Shown one piece after another: positions 5,915 to 5,985 of a stretch of 5,985 nt of DNA. How positions within the stretch are numbered: the stretch's first letter is position 1; each line of letters starts with the position of its first letter. The DNA comes from an uncultured Brevundimonas sp. (GTDB lineage: Bacteria > Pseudomonadota > Alphaproteobacteria > Caulobacterales > Caulobacteraceae): positions 1 to 5,985 of the forward strand of contig CAMLNY010000090.1 of assembly GCA_946481405.1 (NCBI GenBank), written 5' to 3'. The position numbers were made by a program, and so were the translations under genes. The notes under the pieces are model-generated. The model saw nothing but the letters and a program-made list of their open reading frames with translations. It made no database searches and was not told where the DNA came from.

Positions 5915-5941
5915 TGAAACAATGGGTGATGGGATGTTTCA
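5915..5941. promoter_or_regulatory. Inverted repeat TGAAACA-N13-TGTTTCA upstream of ppdK
   Basis: Two perfect 7-base arms are separated by 13 bases, giving a centre-to-centre distance of 20 bp, close to two helical turns. That suits a dimeric regulator, while a hairpin with a 13-base loop is also possible. The spacer itself contains the short direct repeat ATGGG-TG-ATGGG. The near arm is about 95 bases upstream of the ppdK ATG, a plausible operator position, but no regulator can be named. Confidence 0.4.
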
Positions 5942-5950
5942 GACACCGGT

Positions 5951-5985
5951 TCCCTTCTCCCCTTGCGGGAGAAGGTGGCGGGCGA
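5951..5985. repeat. Start of a dispersed intergenic hairpin (REP-like) repeat, cut by the window end
   Basis: CCTTCTCCC (5953-5961), a five-base loop and GGGAGAAGG (5967-5975) form a perfect nine-pair hairpin followed by TGGCGGGCGA at the edge. From memory this matches a frequent noncoding repeat in alpha- and gammaproteobacterial genomes that continues into a second short inverted pair and a GGATGAGGG-type end. The family assignment is recalled, not searched. The hairpin itself is seen directly. Confidence 0.6.

Larger units (their letters stand above)
5820..5985. other. Upstream region of ppdK up to the window edge
   Basis: No ORF with a plausible ribosome binding site was found here. From ppdK outward it holds the ribosome binding site, a GC-rich stretch with the 8-bp palindrome GCGGCCGC (5891-5898), the inverted repeat at 5915-5941 and the start of a hairpin repeat at about 5951. 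The ppdK promoter should be in this interval, but I could not pick a convincing -35/-10 pair. Confidence 0.5.

Noticed and set aside
1..5985. Search for tRNA, rRNA, CRISPR arrays, insertion sequences, toxin-antitoxin or defence genes
   Set aside because: No cloverleaf-like segment, regularly spaced short direct repeats, transposase motifs or terminal inverted repeats were seen; the genes present are metabolic, envelope or hypothetical.

Overview
The window is GC-rich, with strongly G/C-biased third codon positions and long antisense open frames throughout. Protein content suggests an alphaproteobacterium, most likely Caulobacterales and possibly Brevundimonas; this lineage call rests on recognition of the sequences, not on a search. 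It looks like ordinary chromosomal sequence. I see no transposase, phage gene, CRISPR array, tRNA or rRNA.

Left part, plus strand (1-1463). The window opens inside a gene for a secreted or surface repeat protein. Six complete blade-like repeats of 49-50 residues plus part of a seventh are visible, followed by a C-terminal membrane anchor that resembles a PEP-CTERM/IPTL-CTERM sorting tail. A 94-base gap with two possible stem-loops follows, then an 88-residue orphan protein that may have a small winged-helix fold.

Right part, minus strand (1510-5819). In transcription order this holds ppdK (pyruvate, phosphate dikinase, complete, 896 residues), a panE/apbA-family ketopantoate reductase (297 residues) 40 bases downstream, and, after a 157-base intergenic region, a small outer-membrane beta-barrel protein (175 residues). 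ppdK and the reductase are close enough to be one transcription unit. The barrel gene probably has its own promoter, because a candidate terminator lies between it and the reductase. The minus-strand block converges on the plus-strand block at 1464-1509, where a strong GC-rich hairpin sits.

Functionally, PpdK interconverts pyruvate and PEP, and the reductase family includes the pantoate-forming step of coenzyme A synthesis. The surface repeat protein and the barrel protein are both envelope proteins but show no direct link to those enzymes. The far right end (about 5951-5985) is the start of what looks like a dispersed intergenic hairpin repeat cut by the window edge.

I did not find a convincing new biological system. 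The most interesting items are the repeat protein with its unusual sorting tail, the orphan 88-residue protein, and several structured intergenic elements.
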